This document shows, one piece after another, positions 32,276-43,306 of a stretch of 64,000 nt of DNA. The notes beneath the pieces were generated by a model. That model had not been told where the DNA came from. It did not search any database and worked only from the letters and a program-made list of their open reading frames with translations. Position 1 is the stretch's first letter. The number at the start of each line of letters is the position of its first letter. This DNA comes from Pelagibius sp. CAU 1746 (GTDB lineage: Bacteria > Pseudomonadota > Alphaproteobacteria > Kiloniellales > Kiloniellaceae). Where the stretch lies: contig NZ_JBDOQT010000001.1 in NCBI RefSeq assembly GCF_039839785.1, positions 1,426,001 through 1,490,000 on the forward strand, in the 5' to 3' direction. Made by a program: the position numbers and the translations under genes.

Positions 32276-34739
32276 TGCCGCCTCCCTGATTGCCGTTCGC
32301 CGCGCCGGCTTCGTCGCCATCATGGGCGGCAAAGCGGCGGCGCGCCTCGGCAAAGGCGATCAGGCGATCCTCGACCAGGCGGTTGACCGACGCCTCCGGG
32401 AAGCGGCCCCTGCCATCCGGGGCGTCGCTGCGTTCGCCGGCGGGCCGCCCAGTCAGCAGCTCGAGGCCCTGGGCGATGGTCTCCACCGGATAGATGTGGA
32501 ATTGGCCAGCGGCCACGGCGTCGATGACATCCCGGCGCAGCATCAGGTGCATGACGTTGCTTGCCGGGATCAGCACGCCCTGGTCGCCGGTCAGGCCGCG
32601 CTGCCTGCAGATGTCGAAGAATCCCTCGATCTTCTCGTTGACTCCGCCGATCGCCTGAACCTGTCCGTTCTGGTTCACCGATCCCGTGACTGCCAGGCTC
32701 TGCTTCAGCGGCACATTGCTGAGCGCCGAGAGCAGGGCATAGAGCTCGGCGGAGGAGGCGCTGTCGCCTTCGATCCCGCCGTAGGACTGTTCGAAGACCA
32801 GGCTGGCGGCCAGGGACAGCGGCCTGTCGCCGGCAAAACGGCTGGCCAGGTAGGAGGAAAGGATGAGCACGCCCTTGGAGTGGATGGGGCCGCCCAACTC
32901 TACCTCACGCTCGATGTCGATGACCTTGCCGGCGCCCAGGCGCACGCTTGCGGTGATGCGGCTGGGCCGTCCAAAGGCGAAGTCGCCCAGTTGCAGGACG
33001 CTGAGGCCGTTGATCTGGCCCACGGCGGCGCCATCGGTGTCCAGCAGGACGATGCCGCGCTGAATGGCTTCGTAGCTGCGCTCGCGCAGGCGGTCGGCAC
33101 GGCGGATCTGAGCGTCGATGGCTTGCTGCACGTGCGCCGCGTCGGTCACCGCGGCACCGGCCTTGCCTGCGAAGAAGTTCGCTTCGCGCGTCAGGTCGCA
33201 AATGGCCCGCAGGTTGATGGAGAGCTTCTCGGCGTCCTCGGCCAGGCGGGCGCCGTGCTCCATGACGCGGGCCACGGCGGCGCGGTTCAGCGGCCGCAGC
33301 TTCGCCTGCTTCACCATGGTCGCCAGTTGGCGCGCGAAGAGCGCTTCGCCCGGGCCGCTGCGGTCCATGGCGCCCTCGAAGTCGGCGGCGACCTTGAACA
33401 GTGTCGCGAACTCGGGGTCGTAGGCGCTCAGCAGGTAGTAGTAGATCGGCTCGCCGCAGAGAATCACCTTGGCTTTCAGGGGAATGTCGCCGGGCTCCAG
33501 CGATACCGTGCTGATGAGGCTCATCATCTGCCCCGCCGATTCGATACGGATCTTGCCGGCCTTGAGAGCCCTCTTCAGGGCATCCCAGGCCAAAGGCTGG
33601 CTCAATACCTTCAGAACGTCGAGGATCAGGTAGCCGCCGTTGGCGCGGTGCAGCGCGCCGCCTTTGATCAGGGTGAAGTCGGTGATCAAAGCGCCCATCT
33701 CGGAAATGTGCTCCACCCGGCCGATGAGGTTCGCCAGGGTGGGGTTGTTCTCGAAGATCACCGGGGCGCCTTCGCTGTCCTCGCCGTTGACGACGAGGTT
33801 TACGGCATAGCGCTTGAAGCCGTTGCCGAGGGGATGGCCGGGAGTTACGGACTCGGCCTCTCCTGCGCCCTGCTGCTGCGCGGCGCTCTCCAGCTGCAGC
33901 AGGGAGTGCACATTGTCCAGCAGATCCTCGCGGACCTCCTCCAGATGATCGCCGATGCCCTCTATCTTGCCGAAGCGCGCGTTCAACTTGTCGATGGGAT
34001 GGTCGATGGTCTGGGCGGTCACTTCGCGGTTCAGCTCGTGCAGGGCGTCGCGGTGCTCCTTGGCCCAGCCGGGGATCTGCTTGACGATCTCCTCTAGCTC
34101 GGCCTGCAGCTTCTCGATTTCCTCCTGGATACGCTTGCGCTCCTCGGTGGGCAGGGCGTTGAAGGTCTTTGGCTCCATCACCGCGCCGTCCTCCATGGGG
34201 GCGAAGGCGAAGCCCATCGGCGTGCGCACCAGAGCGATGCTCCTTTCCTCGGCTTTTTCGCGCAGGGCCTGAAAGGCATTTTCCTGCCGCTCGCGCGCGC
34301 CTTCCTCCAGGGCTTGGCGGCGGTTGCGATAATCCTCGCTCTCGAAGGCCGCGGGCACCGCGGCGCGCAGCTCATCGACCAGCTGCTTCATGGCGCTTTG
34401 CAGCTCGCGGCCCCGGCCGGTAGGCAGAGAGAGCGCCTTGGGCTGGTGCGGCGTGACGAAGTTGTTGAGGTAGACCCAGTCCGGGGGCACCTGCTCATTC
34501 GCCGCCTTTTCCTTCAGAATGCGCGATACCGTGGTGTGCTTGCCGGTGCCCGGCGGGCCGAGAACGAAAAGGTTGTAGCCTTCCTGCTCGATCTCGGCGG
34601 CGAAGCGGATCGCTTCCAGCGCCCGGTCCTGGCCGATGACTTCCTCCAGGTCCTCGAGGTCTGCCGTGGTCTCGAAATCGAGGCCGCCGAGCTTGCAGTG
34701 CGTATAGAGCTGTTCCGGCGCAAGCGCTGAAGGTGCCAT
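32262..34739 (-). CDS. Lon-like ATP-dependent protease (AAA_32 family)
   Basis: An 825-residue protease of the LonB-like AAA_32 class, distinct from housekeeping LonA: it lacks the LonA N-terminal domain. Walker A is GPPGTGKHT at about residues 61-69. A long helical insertion rich in Glu and Lys (about residues 110-250) separates the parts of the ATPase. The C-terminal protease domain has the catalytic serine in GGIEGDSASSAELYALLSAL (near residue 660) and lysine in GGVNEKIEGFFDICR (near 703). AAGGAA precedes the ATG. A perfect FNR/FixK-type site is centred 80 bases upstream. Relatives in other proteobacteria are linked to FNR/Anr regulons and stress; targets are unknown. Confidence 0.88.
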   Translation of the reverse strand: MAPSALAPEQLYTHCKLGGLDFETTADLEDLEEVIGQDRALEAIRFAAEIEQEGYNLFVLGPPGTGKHTTVSRILKEKAANEQVPPDWVYLNNFVTPHQPKALSLPTGRGRELQSAMKQLVDELRAAVPAAFESEDYRNRRQALEEGARERQENAFQALREKAEERSIALVRTPMGFAFAPMEDGAVMEPKTFNALPTEERKRIQEEIEKLQAELEEIVKQIPGWAKEHRDALHELNREVTAQTIDHPIDKLNARFGKIEGIGDHLEEVREDLLDNVHSLLQLESAAQQQGAGEAESVTPGHPLGNGFKRYAVNLVVNGEDSEGAPVIFENNPTLANLIGRVEHISEMGALITDFTLIKGGALHRANGGYLILDVLKVLSQPLAWDALKRALKAGKIRIESAGQMMSLISTVSLEPGDIPLKAKVILCGEPIYYYLLSAYDPEFATLFKVAADFEGAMDRSGPGEALFARQLATMVKQAKLRPLNRAAVARVMEHGARLAEDAEKLSINLRAICDLTREANFFAGKAGAAVTDAAHVQQAIDAQIRRADRLRERSYEAIQRGIVLLDTDGAAVGQINGLSVLQLGDFAFGRPSRITASVRLGAGKVIDIEREVELGGPIHSKGVLILSSYLASRFAGDRPLSLAASLVFEQSYGGIEGDSASSAELYALLSALSNVPLKQSLAVTGSVNQNGQVQAIGGVNEKIEGFFDICRQRGLTGDQGVLIPASNVMHLMLRRDVIDAVAAGQFHIYPVETIAQGLELLTGRPAGERSDAPDGRGRFPEASVNRLVEDRLIAFAEARRRFAAHDGDEAGAANGNQGGGSAGG

Positions 34740-34812
34740 GGTTCCTTTCTGCCCGGTGATTTTCCGATACCCGTCGTGACCGCGACCTTGCGGGCTGCCG
34801 CTCGGTGCGGCA

Positions 34813-34826
34813 TTGACCGGGATCAA
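34813..34826. promoter_or_regulatory. FNR/FixK-type site ahead of the Lon-like gene
   Basis: TTGAC-CGGG-ATCAA, a perfect TTGA-N6-TCAA repeat, centred 80 bases before the Lon-like start. It sits in the divergent region shared with the acyl-CoA synthetase operon, 48 bases from a second such site. Confidence 0.75.
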
Positions 34827-34860
34827 AGCCTATCGCCTGCCCGGCCGTCGCGATAGGGGC

Positions 34861-34874
34861 TTGATATAGGTCAT
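34861..34874. promoter_or_regulatory. FNR/FixK-type site ahead of the acyl-CoA synthetase operon
   Basis: TTGAT-ATAG-GTCAT matches TTGA-N6-TCAA except at the last base. It is centred 87 bases before the TTG start at 34955, the same range as the other sites. Confidence 0.55.
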
Positions 34875-34954
34875 AGAGAAGCTGAGCCGGCTCGGGCGAC
34901 GATGAAGGCCCTGACGAAAAGTACCCGGCGAAGGATCACGGCGGGAGGGCCCTT

Positions 34955-36711
<1,757 letters not shown>

Positions 36712-36715
<4 letters not shown>

Positions 36716-38706
36716 CCAAGCCCCGCCTCAGCCGCGCGCACGCCCTTCATCTGCTGAAGCAGATGCTGCGCATCCGCCGCTTCGAGGAAAAGTGCGCCGA
36801 GCTCTACACTCAGGAAAAGATCCGCGGCTTCCTGCACCTCTACATCGGCGAGGAGGCCAACGCCGTGGGCGTCATGGAGGCCCTGCAGCCGGAGGACGCC
36901 ATCGTCGCCACCTACCGCGAGCACGGCCACGCCCTGGCGCGCGGCCTCTCCATGAACGGCGTCATGGCGGAGATGTACGGCAAGCAGGAGGGATGTAGCC
37001 GCGGGCGCGGCGGCTCCATGCACATCTTCGACAAGGCGGCCAATTTCTATGGCGGTAACGCCATCGTCGGCGGCGGCCTGCCGCTTGCGGTGGGCCTGGC
37101 GCTGGCCGACAAGCTGCAGGGACGCGATCGCGTCACCGCCTGCTTCTTCGGCGAGGGCGCGGTGGCCGAGGGCGAGTTCCACGAGAGCCTGAACCTGGCG
37201 GCGCTCTGGGACCTGCCGGTGCTCTTCGTCTGCGAGAACAATCTCTACGCCATGGGCTCGGCTCTCGACCTGACGGAGTCCGAGACCGACATCCACAAGA
37301 AGGCGGAGAGCTACCGCGTCGCTTCCCAGGTGGTGGACGGCATGGACGTGGTTGCTGTGGAGGCCGCGGCCCAGGCCGCCGTCGAGGCGGCGCGCCGCGA
37401 CGGCAAGCCGCAGTTCCTGGAATGCCGCACCTACCGCTTCCGCGCCCATTCCATGTTCGATGCCCAGCTCTACCGCGAGAAGGGCGAGGTGGAGGAATGG
37501 AAGGGCAAGGGCCCGATCCTGCGCTACCAGACCTGGCTGCGCGAGACCGGCATCGCCCACGAGAGCGACTTCGACGCCATGGAGAAGGAGGCCGCCGAGG
37601 AGGTCCAGGCCTCGGTCGACTTCGCCGAGGCGGGAACCTGGGAGCCGGTCGAAGAGCTGCTGCGCCATACCTATGCCGAGGAGGGGGGCGACCCTGCCGT
37701 CACCGTCGGCGCCGCGCCGCCGCCGGAGATGACCTACCGCGAGGCCATGCGCGAGGCCCTGCGCGAGGCGCTGAGCCAGGATCCTCGGGTCTTCCTCATG
37801 GGCGAGGACGTCGGCCACTACGGCGGCTGCTATGCGGTCTCCATGGGGCTGCTGCAGGACTTCGGGCCGGAGCGCATCCGCGACACGCCGCTTTCCGAAT
37901 CCGGCTTCACCGGGGCCGGCGTCGGCGCGGCGGTCAACGGCCTGCGGCCCATCGTCGAGGTGATGACCGTGAACTTCAGCCTGCTGGCCCTCGACCAGAT
38001 CCTCAATTCTGCGGCGACCCTGCGCCACATGTCCGGCGGCCAGTGCGGCGTGCCCCTGGTGATTCGCATGGCGACCGGCGCCGGCAAGCAGCTCGCCGCC
38101 CAGCACTCGCACAGCCTGGAGGGCTGGTTCGCGCACATCCCCGGCATCAAGATCCTGGCGCCGGCGACGGTGGCCGACGCGCGGGCCATGCTGGCCCCGG
38201 CGCTGGCCGACCCGGACCCGGTGCTGATCTTCGAGAACGTCATGCTCTACAACCGCAAGGCCGCGGAGGAAGCGGGTCTGGCGCCGGCGCCGGAGAGCGC
38301 CTGGCGGGCGGCGCTGCGCCGCCCCGGCAAGGACGTGACGTTGATTTCCTATGGCGGCGCGCTGTGGCGCACCCTGGCGGCGGCGGAGGTCCTGGCGGGC
38401 GAGGGCATCGAGGCGGAGGTCATCGACCTGCGCTGTCTCAGGCCGCTGGACGATGAAACCATCGCCGCCTCCGTGGCCAAGACGCGGCGCGCCGTCATCG
38501 TCGACGACGGCTGGCGCAGCGGCAGCCTGGCGGCGGAGATCTCCGCGCGCATCACCGAGTGCTGCTTCTGGTCGCTGGACGCGCCGCTGGAGCGGGTCTG
38601 CGGCGCCGAGGTGCCGATCCCCTATCCGCAGCACCTGGAGCAGGCCTCCATCCCCCAGCCGCCGCAGATCGCCGCCGCGGCCAGGCGCGCCCTGCATCGG
38701 TCATGA
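36712..38706 (+). CDS. 2-oxoacid dehydrogenase E1 component, alpha and beta fused
   Basis: A 664-residue thiamine-diphosphate enzyme joining E1 alpha (about residues 1-330) and E1 beta (about 345-664). The alpha part has [21 protein letters not shown] and the ThDP/Mg2+ motif [20 protein letters not shown]...CENN; the beta part has [37 protein letters not shown] and PLDDETI near its end. It decarboxylates a 2-oxo acid (pyruvate, branched-chain or acetoin-like) and passes the acyl group to the lipoyl E2 encoded next. The ATG overlaps the ligase stop (ATGA). Fused E1 chains are less common than separate ones. The substrate cannot be settled from the sequence. Confidence 0.87.
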
Positions 38707-38716
38707 GGCGGGGATT

Positions 38717-39904
38717 ATGAGCGACTTCCTCATGCCCTCGCTGGGCTCCGACATGGAGGCCGGCACCCTGGTCGAGTGGCTGAAGCAGCCGGGCGAGGCG
38801 GTGCAGCGCGGCGACGTCGTCGCCGTGGTCGAAACCCAGAAGGGCGCCATCGAGATCGAGTGTTTCCAGGACGGCGTCCTGGAGCAGTATCTCGTCGACA
38901 TCGGCCAGACTGTGCCCGTCGGCACGCCGTTGGCGCGCATCCGCGGGGCGGGGGAAGCCGCGGCGCCGCCAGCGGAAAAACCGAGACCGGCGCCGGAAGC
39001 GTCCCCAACGCCCCTGCCGCTACCGGTGGCCCCGCCGCCCGTGGCGTCCAAGGCGGCAAGGACCAGCGGCGTCGCCGCCTCTCCGGCGGCGCGGCAACTG
39101 GCCGCCGAACGCGGCCTCGACCTCGCCGCCCTCGAGGGCAGCGGCCCCGGCGGCGCGGTGGTGCTGGCCGACGTGGAGGGCGCCGCGGCAGCCGGGCCGA
39201 AGCCAACAGCGAAAGCCGGCGGCTTGAATCTCGACGAGATGCGCAGGGCCATTGCCGCGGCCATGAGCCGTTCCAAGCGCGAGATCCCGCACTACTACCT
39301 GTCCCATGATATCGACCTGGCGGCGGCAACGTCCTGGCTGGAAGCGACCAACGCGGCGCGCGAGCCGGCGCAGCGCCTGCTCATGGGCGCGCTGTTCCTC
39401 AAGGCGGTTGCGCTGGCACTGAAGAAGCACAAGGCCTTCAACGGCTTCTATCGCGAGGGCGGCTTCGTGCCGAGCGCGGCGGTCCACATCGGCATCGCGG
39501 TCTCCATTCGCGGCGGCGGCTTGGTGGCGCCGGCGGTCCACGACACCGACACGCTCGGCCTCGACGCCATCATGGCGAAGATGCGCGACCTGGTGGCGCG
39601 GGTGCGCGCCGGCACGCTGCGCTCCTCGGAGCTGGCGGACCCGACGGTGACGGTCTCCAGCCTGGGCGAGCGCGGCGTCGAGGGCATGTACTCCATCATC
39701 TACCCGCCGCAGGTCGCCATCCTCGGTATCGGTAAGGTGACCGAGCGGCCCACGGTCGTCGGGGGGGCGGTTGACGGTAAGATAGCGCCGCGGCCGCTGG
39801 TCACCGTCACCCTGGCCGGCGACCACCGGGTGAGCGACGGCCACCGCGGCGCCCTCTTGCTGAACGACATCGACCGACTGCTGCAGGAGCCCGAAGCCCT
39901 ATGA
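38717..39904 (+). CDS. Dihydrolipoamide acyltransferase (E2) with one lipoyl domain
   Basis: A 395-residue E2 enzyme. Domains in order: one lipoyl domain (about residues 2-80) with the lipoylated lysine in VVETQKGAIEIECF; a Pro/Ala-rich linker; a peripheral-subunit-binding domain (about 112-150, ASPAARQLAAERGLDLAALEGSGPGGAV); and the catalytic acyltransferase domain ending AGDHRVSDGHRGALLLNDID, whose His is catalytic. It carries acyl groups from the fused E1 encoded upstream to CoA. It starts 11 bases after the E1 stop, and its own last codon overlaps the acyl carrier protein start. No E3 gene lies in the operon, so the cell's general lipoamide dehydrogenase would be needed. Confidence 0.88.
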   Translation: MSDFLMPSLGSDMEAGTLVEWLKQPGEAVQRGDVVAVVETQKGAIEIECFQDGVLEQYLVDIGQTVPVGTPLARIRGAGEAAAPPAEKPRPAPEASPTPLPLPVAPPPVASKAARTSGVAASPAARQLAAERGLDLAALEGSGPGGAVVLADVEGAAAAGPKPTAKAGGLNLDEMRRAIAAAMSRSKREIPHYYLSHDIDLAAATSWLEATNAAREPAQRLLMGALFLKAVALALKKHKAFNGFYREGGFVPSAAVHIGIAVSIRGGGLVAPAVHDTDTLGLDAIMAKMRDLVARVRAGTLRSSELADPTVTVSSLGERGVEGMYSIIYPPQVAILGIGKVTERPTVVGGAVDGKIAPRPLVTVTLAGDHRVSDGHRGALLLNDIDRLLQEPEAL

Positions 39905-40149
39905 CTCCAGACGAAGCGCGCCAGGTCTTCTTCGAAGAGCTGGGCAACATCGCCCCCGAGTGGGATCCGGCGGAGATCGATCCCGGCGCGGACATCCGCG
40001 AGGCCATGGACATCGACTCCATGGACCTGCTGAACCTGGTCATCGCACTCCACAAGCGTACCGGCATCGACATTCCCGAGGCCGACTACGCAAAGCTGAT
40101 CACCATCGGCGGCGCCGTCGCCTATTTGAGCGCCAAGAGCGGCGGCTAG
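39901..40149 (+). CDS. Acyl carrier protein
   Basis: An 82-residue acyl carrier protein. The phosphopantetheine site is the serine of MDIDSMDLLNLV, the usual D-S-M/L context, followed by the hydrophobic helix and the IDIPEADYAKLITIGGAVAYL C-terminal part. Its ATG overlaps the E2 stop (ATGA), so it is made together with the 2-oxoacid dehydrogenase parts. That arrangement suggests that acyl groups produced here are passed to, or held on, this carrier rather than staying only on CoA, but no acyltransferase or synthase for it is in the operon. It is distinct in sequence from typical housekeeping AcpP, which carries DSLD. Confidence 0.87.
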   Translation: MTPDEARQVFFEELGNIAPEWDPAEIDPGADIREAMDIDSMDLLNLVIALHKRTGIDIPEADYAKLITIGGAVAYLSAKSGG

Positions 40150-40173
40150 CCCCCGCTCATTGGGTCATACGGC

Positions 40174-40542
40174 CTAGCCCTCCAGGCGGCGCTTGCGGTC
40201 CTGCCACAGCTCCAGCAGTGCCAGCGCCGCGACCGTGGCGCCGAGCAGGAAATGCGCGAGGCGCAGAGTCCCGCCGTAGCCGAAGACCAGGGGCGAAACC
40301 ACGACCCAGAGGCCGCAGGCGAACTCCAACACTTCTTCCCAGCGCTGCAACTGCATGACCTCCAGCAGCGCCAGCATGGTGATGAGGACGCCGGCCAGGC
40401 CGGCACTGATGGACACGGCCGCAACGGCATCCCCGGTGCCCAGGATCGGCGAGAGAACGATGAGCAAGCCGCAGCCGGCGGAGCAGAAGTCCTCCCAGCC
40501 GCGGTGCTCGGTGAGCCAGCCGTGTTTTATAGAAGTGGTCAT
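40174..40542 (-). CDS. SPW-repeat membrane protein
   Basis: A 122-residue inner-membrane protein with four likely membrane segments arranged as two repeats: RGWEDFCSAGCGLLIVLSPILG and QRWEEVLEFACGLWVVVSPLVFG, the W-E-D/E and S-P pattern of the SPW repeat family. Function unknown. A strong AAGGAGG lies six bases before the ATG. It is convergent with the acyl carrier protein gene. Genes of this family commonly appear in stress-related clusters together with Usp and Lon-like genes, as here, but it has no convincing FNR-type site at a usable distance. Confidence 0.8.
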   Translation of the reverse strand: MTTSIKHGWLTEHRGWEDFCSAGCGLLIVLSPILGTGDAVAAVSISAGLAGVLITMLALLEVMQLQRWEEVLEFACGLWVVVSPLVFGYGGTLRLAHFLLGATVAALALLELWQDRKRRLEG

Positions 40543-40732
40543 GACATACCTCCTTCCAAGCTGTCTTGAGGGCGCTCGAGCGTCCGGAAGGAGGGGGGGC
40601 GGCGGTGCCGGACCACCCCATATTCGGGAGCTCGGACACCATCTTCGCCTAAAAGAGTAGGCCCGTCGCGGGGCGCGGGCAAGGTTTCTGTGCAGCCGCG
40701 ATTCCGGCCGGCCCCGGCGGTTTTTCCGCAGT

Positions 40733-41467
40733 TCAGCGGTAGCGGGAGAGGATTTCGCTCTGGGTGCCGTCGGCGATGATGCCGATCAGTGCGCTCTGCA
40801 TGCGGTCGACGATCTTGTCGGGGGTCTGGGGCGAACAGGCGATGGAGAAAATCTGCTCGTAGAGCACGGCGACTTCCTCGATCGGAACGCCCTCGCCCTG
40901 CAGCCGGCGGAAGAACGACTCGGAGACGGCCATGAGGTCGACGCGGCCGCTCAGCAGCTTCTTCAGGGTGAGGTCCAGGTCGCGCGCCAGGTCGATCTCG
41001 GTGAAGCCGGCGTTGCGCAGCAGTTCGACGGTGTAGTCGCCGGTCTGCGTGCCGGTGCGGTAGCCCGTCGCCTCGGCAACGCTGGAGGCTTCGATAGCGG
41101 AGCCGGCGGCGCGGATCAGCAGGGTGCGCTCGATCAGCAGCGGCTCGACCCATTTGAATTGCGTGTCGCGCTCCGCCGTGTGGGCGGTGGTGAAGACGCA
41201 GGTCATCGGCTTTTCCCTGGCCAGGCCGATGGCGCGCGACCAGGGCAGCAGTTCCATGTCGTAGTCGATGCCGCTGCGCTTCATGATCTCGCGCACCTGA
41301 TCGGCCCCGAGGCCGAGAATCTCGCCGTCGCTGTCGAAGTTGAAAGGCGCGTACTGCTCGGTCGTCAGATGCAGCACGTCCTGCGCGCCGGCGGAGCCGG
41401 CAGCGAGGGCGGCAGCCAGCGCCGCAGCGAGGAAGGGCGGCGCGAAACCGCGAATGGCCCGGCGCAT
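40733..41467 (-). CDS. Family-3 periplasmic solute-binding protein
   Basis: A 244-residue binding protein with a Sec signal peptide (about 28 residues ending AGSAGAQD). The mature part, YAPFNFDSDGEILGLGADQVREIMKRSGIDYDMELLPWSRAIGLA, follows the polar-amino-acid-binding pattern, and the C-terminal half has the SGRVDLMAVSESF segment. No permease or ATPase gene is linked. Instead it is divergent from a histidine kinase gene, 250 bases away. It may therefore deliver a ligand signal to that kinase rather than feed a transporter; that is inference from position only. The conserved Arg that grips the amino acid carboxylate is not obvious, so the ligand may not be an amino acid. Confidence 0.8.
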   Translation of the reverse strand: MRRAIRGFAPPFLAAALAAALAAGSAGAQDVLHLTTEQYAPFNFDSDGEILGLGADQVREIMKRSGIDYDMELLPWSRAIGLAREKPMTCVFTTAHTAERDTQFKWVEPLLIERTLLIRAAGSAIEASSVAEATGYRTGTQTGDYTVELLRNAGFTEIDLARDLDLTLKKLLSGRVDLMAVSESFFRRLQGEGVPIEEVAVLYEQIFSIACSPQTPDKIVDRMQSALIGIIADGTQSEILSRYR

Positions 41468-41717
41468 CCTGCATCTCCGTCAGTCAAAAGCGGGCGAGCC
41501 AAGACGGCCGGTCGGCCGAATAAACAAAAAGAATAAACAAATAAACTAATTGGCTCGAGTCCCAAGCTATACCGTATAAGTATGTCGCTTTGCGTAAAGA
41601 TTCGTTTAAGGACAACGGGCTAGTGTCCGGTGGCCTCATTGCCCAGCAGGAACGTTTATTTGGTCTGTCACGGTCCGGATATTGGGCAGTGCTGTAGAAT
41701 TCAGATCAACGGCCTGC
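41468..41717. promoter_or_regulatory. Divergent control region between binding protein and kinase
   Basis: AT-rich around 41515-41605. GAATAAACAAA occurs twice in direct orientation (41518-41528 and 41531-41541, period 13) and AATAAAC-like sequence continues after it. These could be direct-repeat sites for a regulator of one or both genes. Confidence 0.4.
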
Positions 41718-43235
41718 ATGCGACAGAAAAGCAAGAGACTCACCGGCACATCGATCCGCAACCGCATCGTCCTGACCGTGCTGGCGACGGTGGTCGTCGT
41801 GTCGATGGTCGGCACCGGCCTTTCCGGCCGCGAACATGCGGCGCGGCTGATGAGCGGGCTGAAGGCCGAATCCCAGATCCTCACCAGCGTTTTTGGCGAC
41901 ACCCTCTCCGACCCGCTGTGGGACTACGACTACGAGATGGTCCAGCAACGCCTGGAGCGCCTGGCGGCGACGGGGTCGATCGCCGGCGCGCGGGTCCTGT
42001 CGACCGATGGCGAGAAGCTGGCCGAGGTCATGATCGACGGCTTCCGCCCCGAAGATTCGAGGTCCGGGGAAAGGGGTGGCGTCCTGCTCTTCAACCGCGA
42101 GATCACGGCCGAGACCGGCGAAGCGGTCGGCACCCTGCTGGTTTGGGTGTCCACCGCCGGGGTAGCGGCGGAGGTTTGGAAGACGGTGCGCGCCGATGCG
42201 ACGACCGCGGCGATTCTCGCGGTGATCACGGCGGTGGTCGTGTTTCTGGGCGTAAACCTGATCACCGGCTCCCTATCACGGATCACCGACGCCATGGTGC
42301 GCATCGGCGAGGGTGACCTGGATACCGAGGTGCCTTCCGGCGGGCACAACGACGACCTCAGCCGTATGGCCGCGGCGCTGGAGCGGCTGCGATTGAACGG
42401 CCTGCGCGTCGAACAGGCCGAGCGCGACCTGCGCCGCGCCAACGCCTACCTGGAAGAGCGTGTCACCGAACGCACGGCGGAATTGGAGAGCGCGCGTTTC
42501 CAGGCGGAGGAGGCCAACCGCGCCAAGACCGAGTTCCTCGCGAACATGAGCCACGACCTGCGCACGCCGCTGAACGCGATCCTGGGCTTCAGCGAAATCA
42601 TGCGCGCCCGCGCTTACGGACCGCTGGGCGATGCCCATTACGACGAATACGTCGAGGATATCCACCACAGCGGTAGCCTGCTGATCGCCTTGATCAACGA
42701 CCTGCTCGACATTTCCAAGGTCGAGGCCGGCAAGTACGAACTGGCCGAGGAGAACGTGGACCTGGACGCCCTCATCCAGAGCTGTATCCGGCAGGTGGCC
42801 GCGGCCGCCGAGGCCGGCGGGCAAGTCCTGTCCTCGACGGTCGCCCCCGACCTGCCGGCGTTGTGGGGCGACAAGCGCGTGGTCACGCAGATCTTCAACA
42901 ACCTGCTGTCCAATGCGGTGAAGTTCACGCCGCAGGGCGGCCGCATCGAGGTCAGCGCCTGGACCGACAGCCGGGGACGCATCCTGGCCTCCGTCGCCGA
43001 CAACGGCATGGGCATGACCGAGGAGGGCGTGGCCAAGGCCTTGCGCCCCTTCGAGCAGGCCCACAACGCCCGCGCGCGCGAGCACGCCGGCACCGGCCTG
43101 GGCCTGCATCTCTGCGACAACTTCATGCGCCTCTTCGGCGGCACCCTGGAGATCGAGAGCCGGGCCGGCGAGGGCACCACCGTCACCATCGCCTTCCCGG
43201 CCGAGCGCGCCACCGACGCCCGCCGCACCGCCTGA
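41718..43235 (+). CDS. Membrane sensor histidine kinase without linked response regulator
   Basis: A 505-residue kinase. Two membrane segments (about residues 16-38 and 160-182) flank a periplasmic sensor region; a HAMP linker follows (SRITDAMVRIGEGDLDTEVPSGGHND...), then a coiled coil (EQAERDLRRANAYLEERVTE), the dimerisation/phosphoacceptor domain with catalytic His in NMSHDLRTPLNAILGFSE, and an ATPase domain with N box QIFNNLLSNAVKFT, G1 VADNGMGM and G2 HAGTGLGLHL. No receiver domain is fused and no response regulator gene is adjacent. A periplasmic binding-protein gene is transcribed divergently and may provide the signal. The ribosome site before the ATG is weak. Confidence 0.88.
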   Translation: MRQKSKRLTGTSIRNRIVLTVLATVVVVSMVGTGLSGREHAARLMSGLKAESQILTSVFGDTLSDPLWDYDYEMVQQRLERLAATGSIAGARVLSTDGEKLAEVMIDGFRPEDSRSGERGGVLLFNREITAETGEAVGTLLVWVSTAGVAAEVWKTVRADATTAAILAVITAVVVFLGVNLITGSLSRITDAMVRIGEGDLDTEVPSGGHNDDLSRMAAALERLRLNGLRVEQAERDLRRANAYLEERVTERTAELESARFQAEEANRAKTEFLANMSHDLRTPLNAILGFSEIMRARAYGPLGDAHYDEYVEDIHHSGSLLIALINDLLDISKVEAGKYELAEENVDLDALIQSCIRQVAAAAEAGGQVLSSTVAPDLPALWGDKRVVTQIFNNLLSNAVKFTPQGGRIEVSAWTDSRGRILASVADNGMGMTEEGVAKALRPFEQAHNARAREHAGTGLGLHLCDNFMRLFGGTLEIESRAGEGTTVTIAFPAERATDARRTA

Positions 43236-43306
43236 AGCCCCTGCTTCCGGGGCGCGCGCCAACTCCCTGGTACAAGCGCCGGATCTCTATCTGAAGCGCC
43301 AGGCCT

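Noticed and set aside
40566-40579. TTGAG-GGCG-CTCGA as an FNR-type site for the SPW-repeat gene
   Set aside because: One mismatch and its centre is only about 30 bases from the start codon, so a class II promoter would begin inside the gene.
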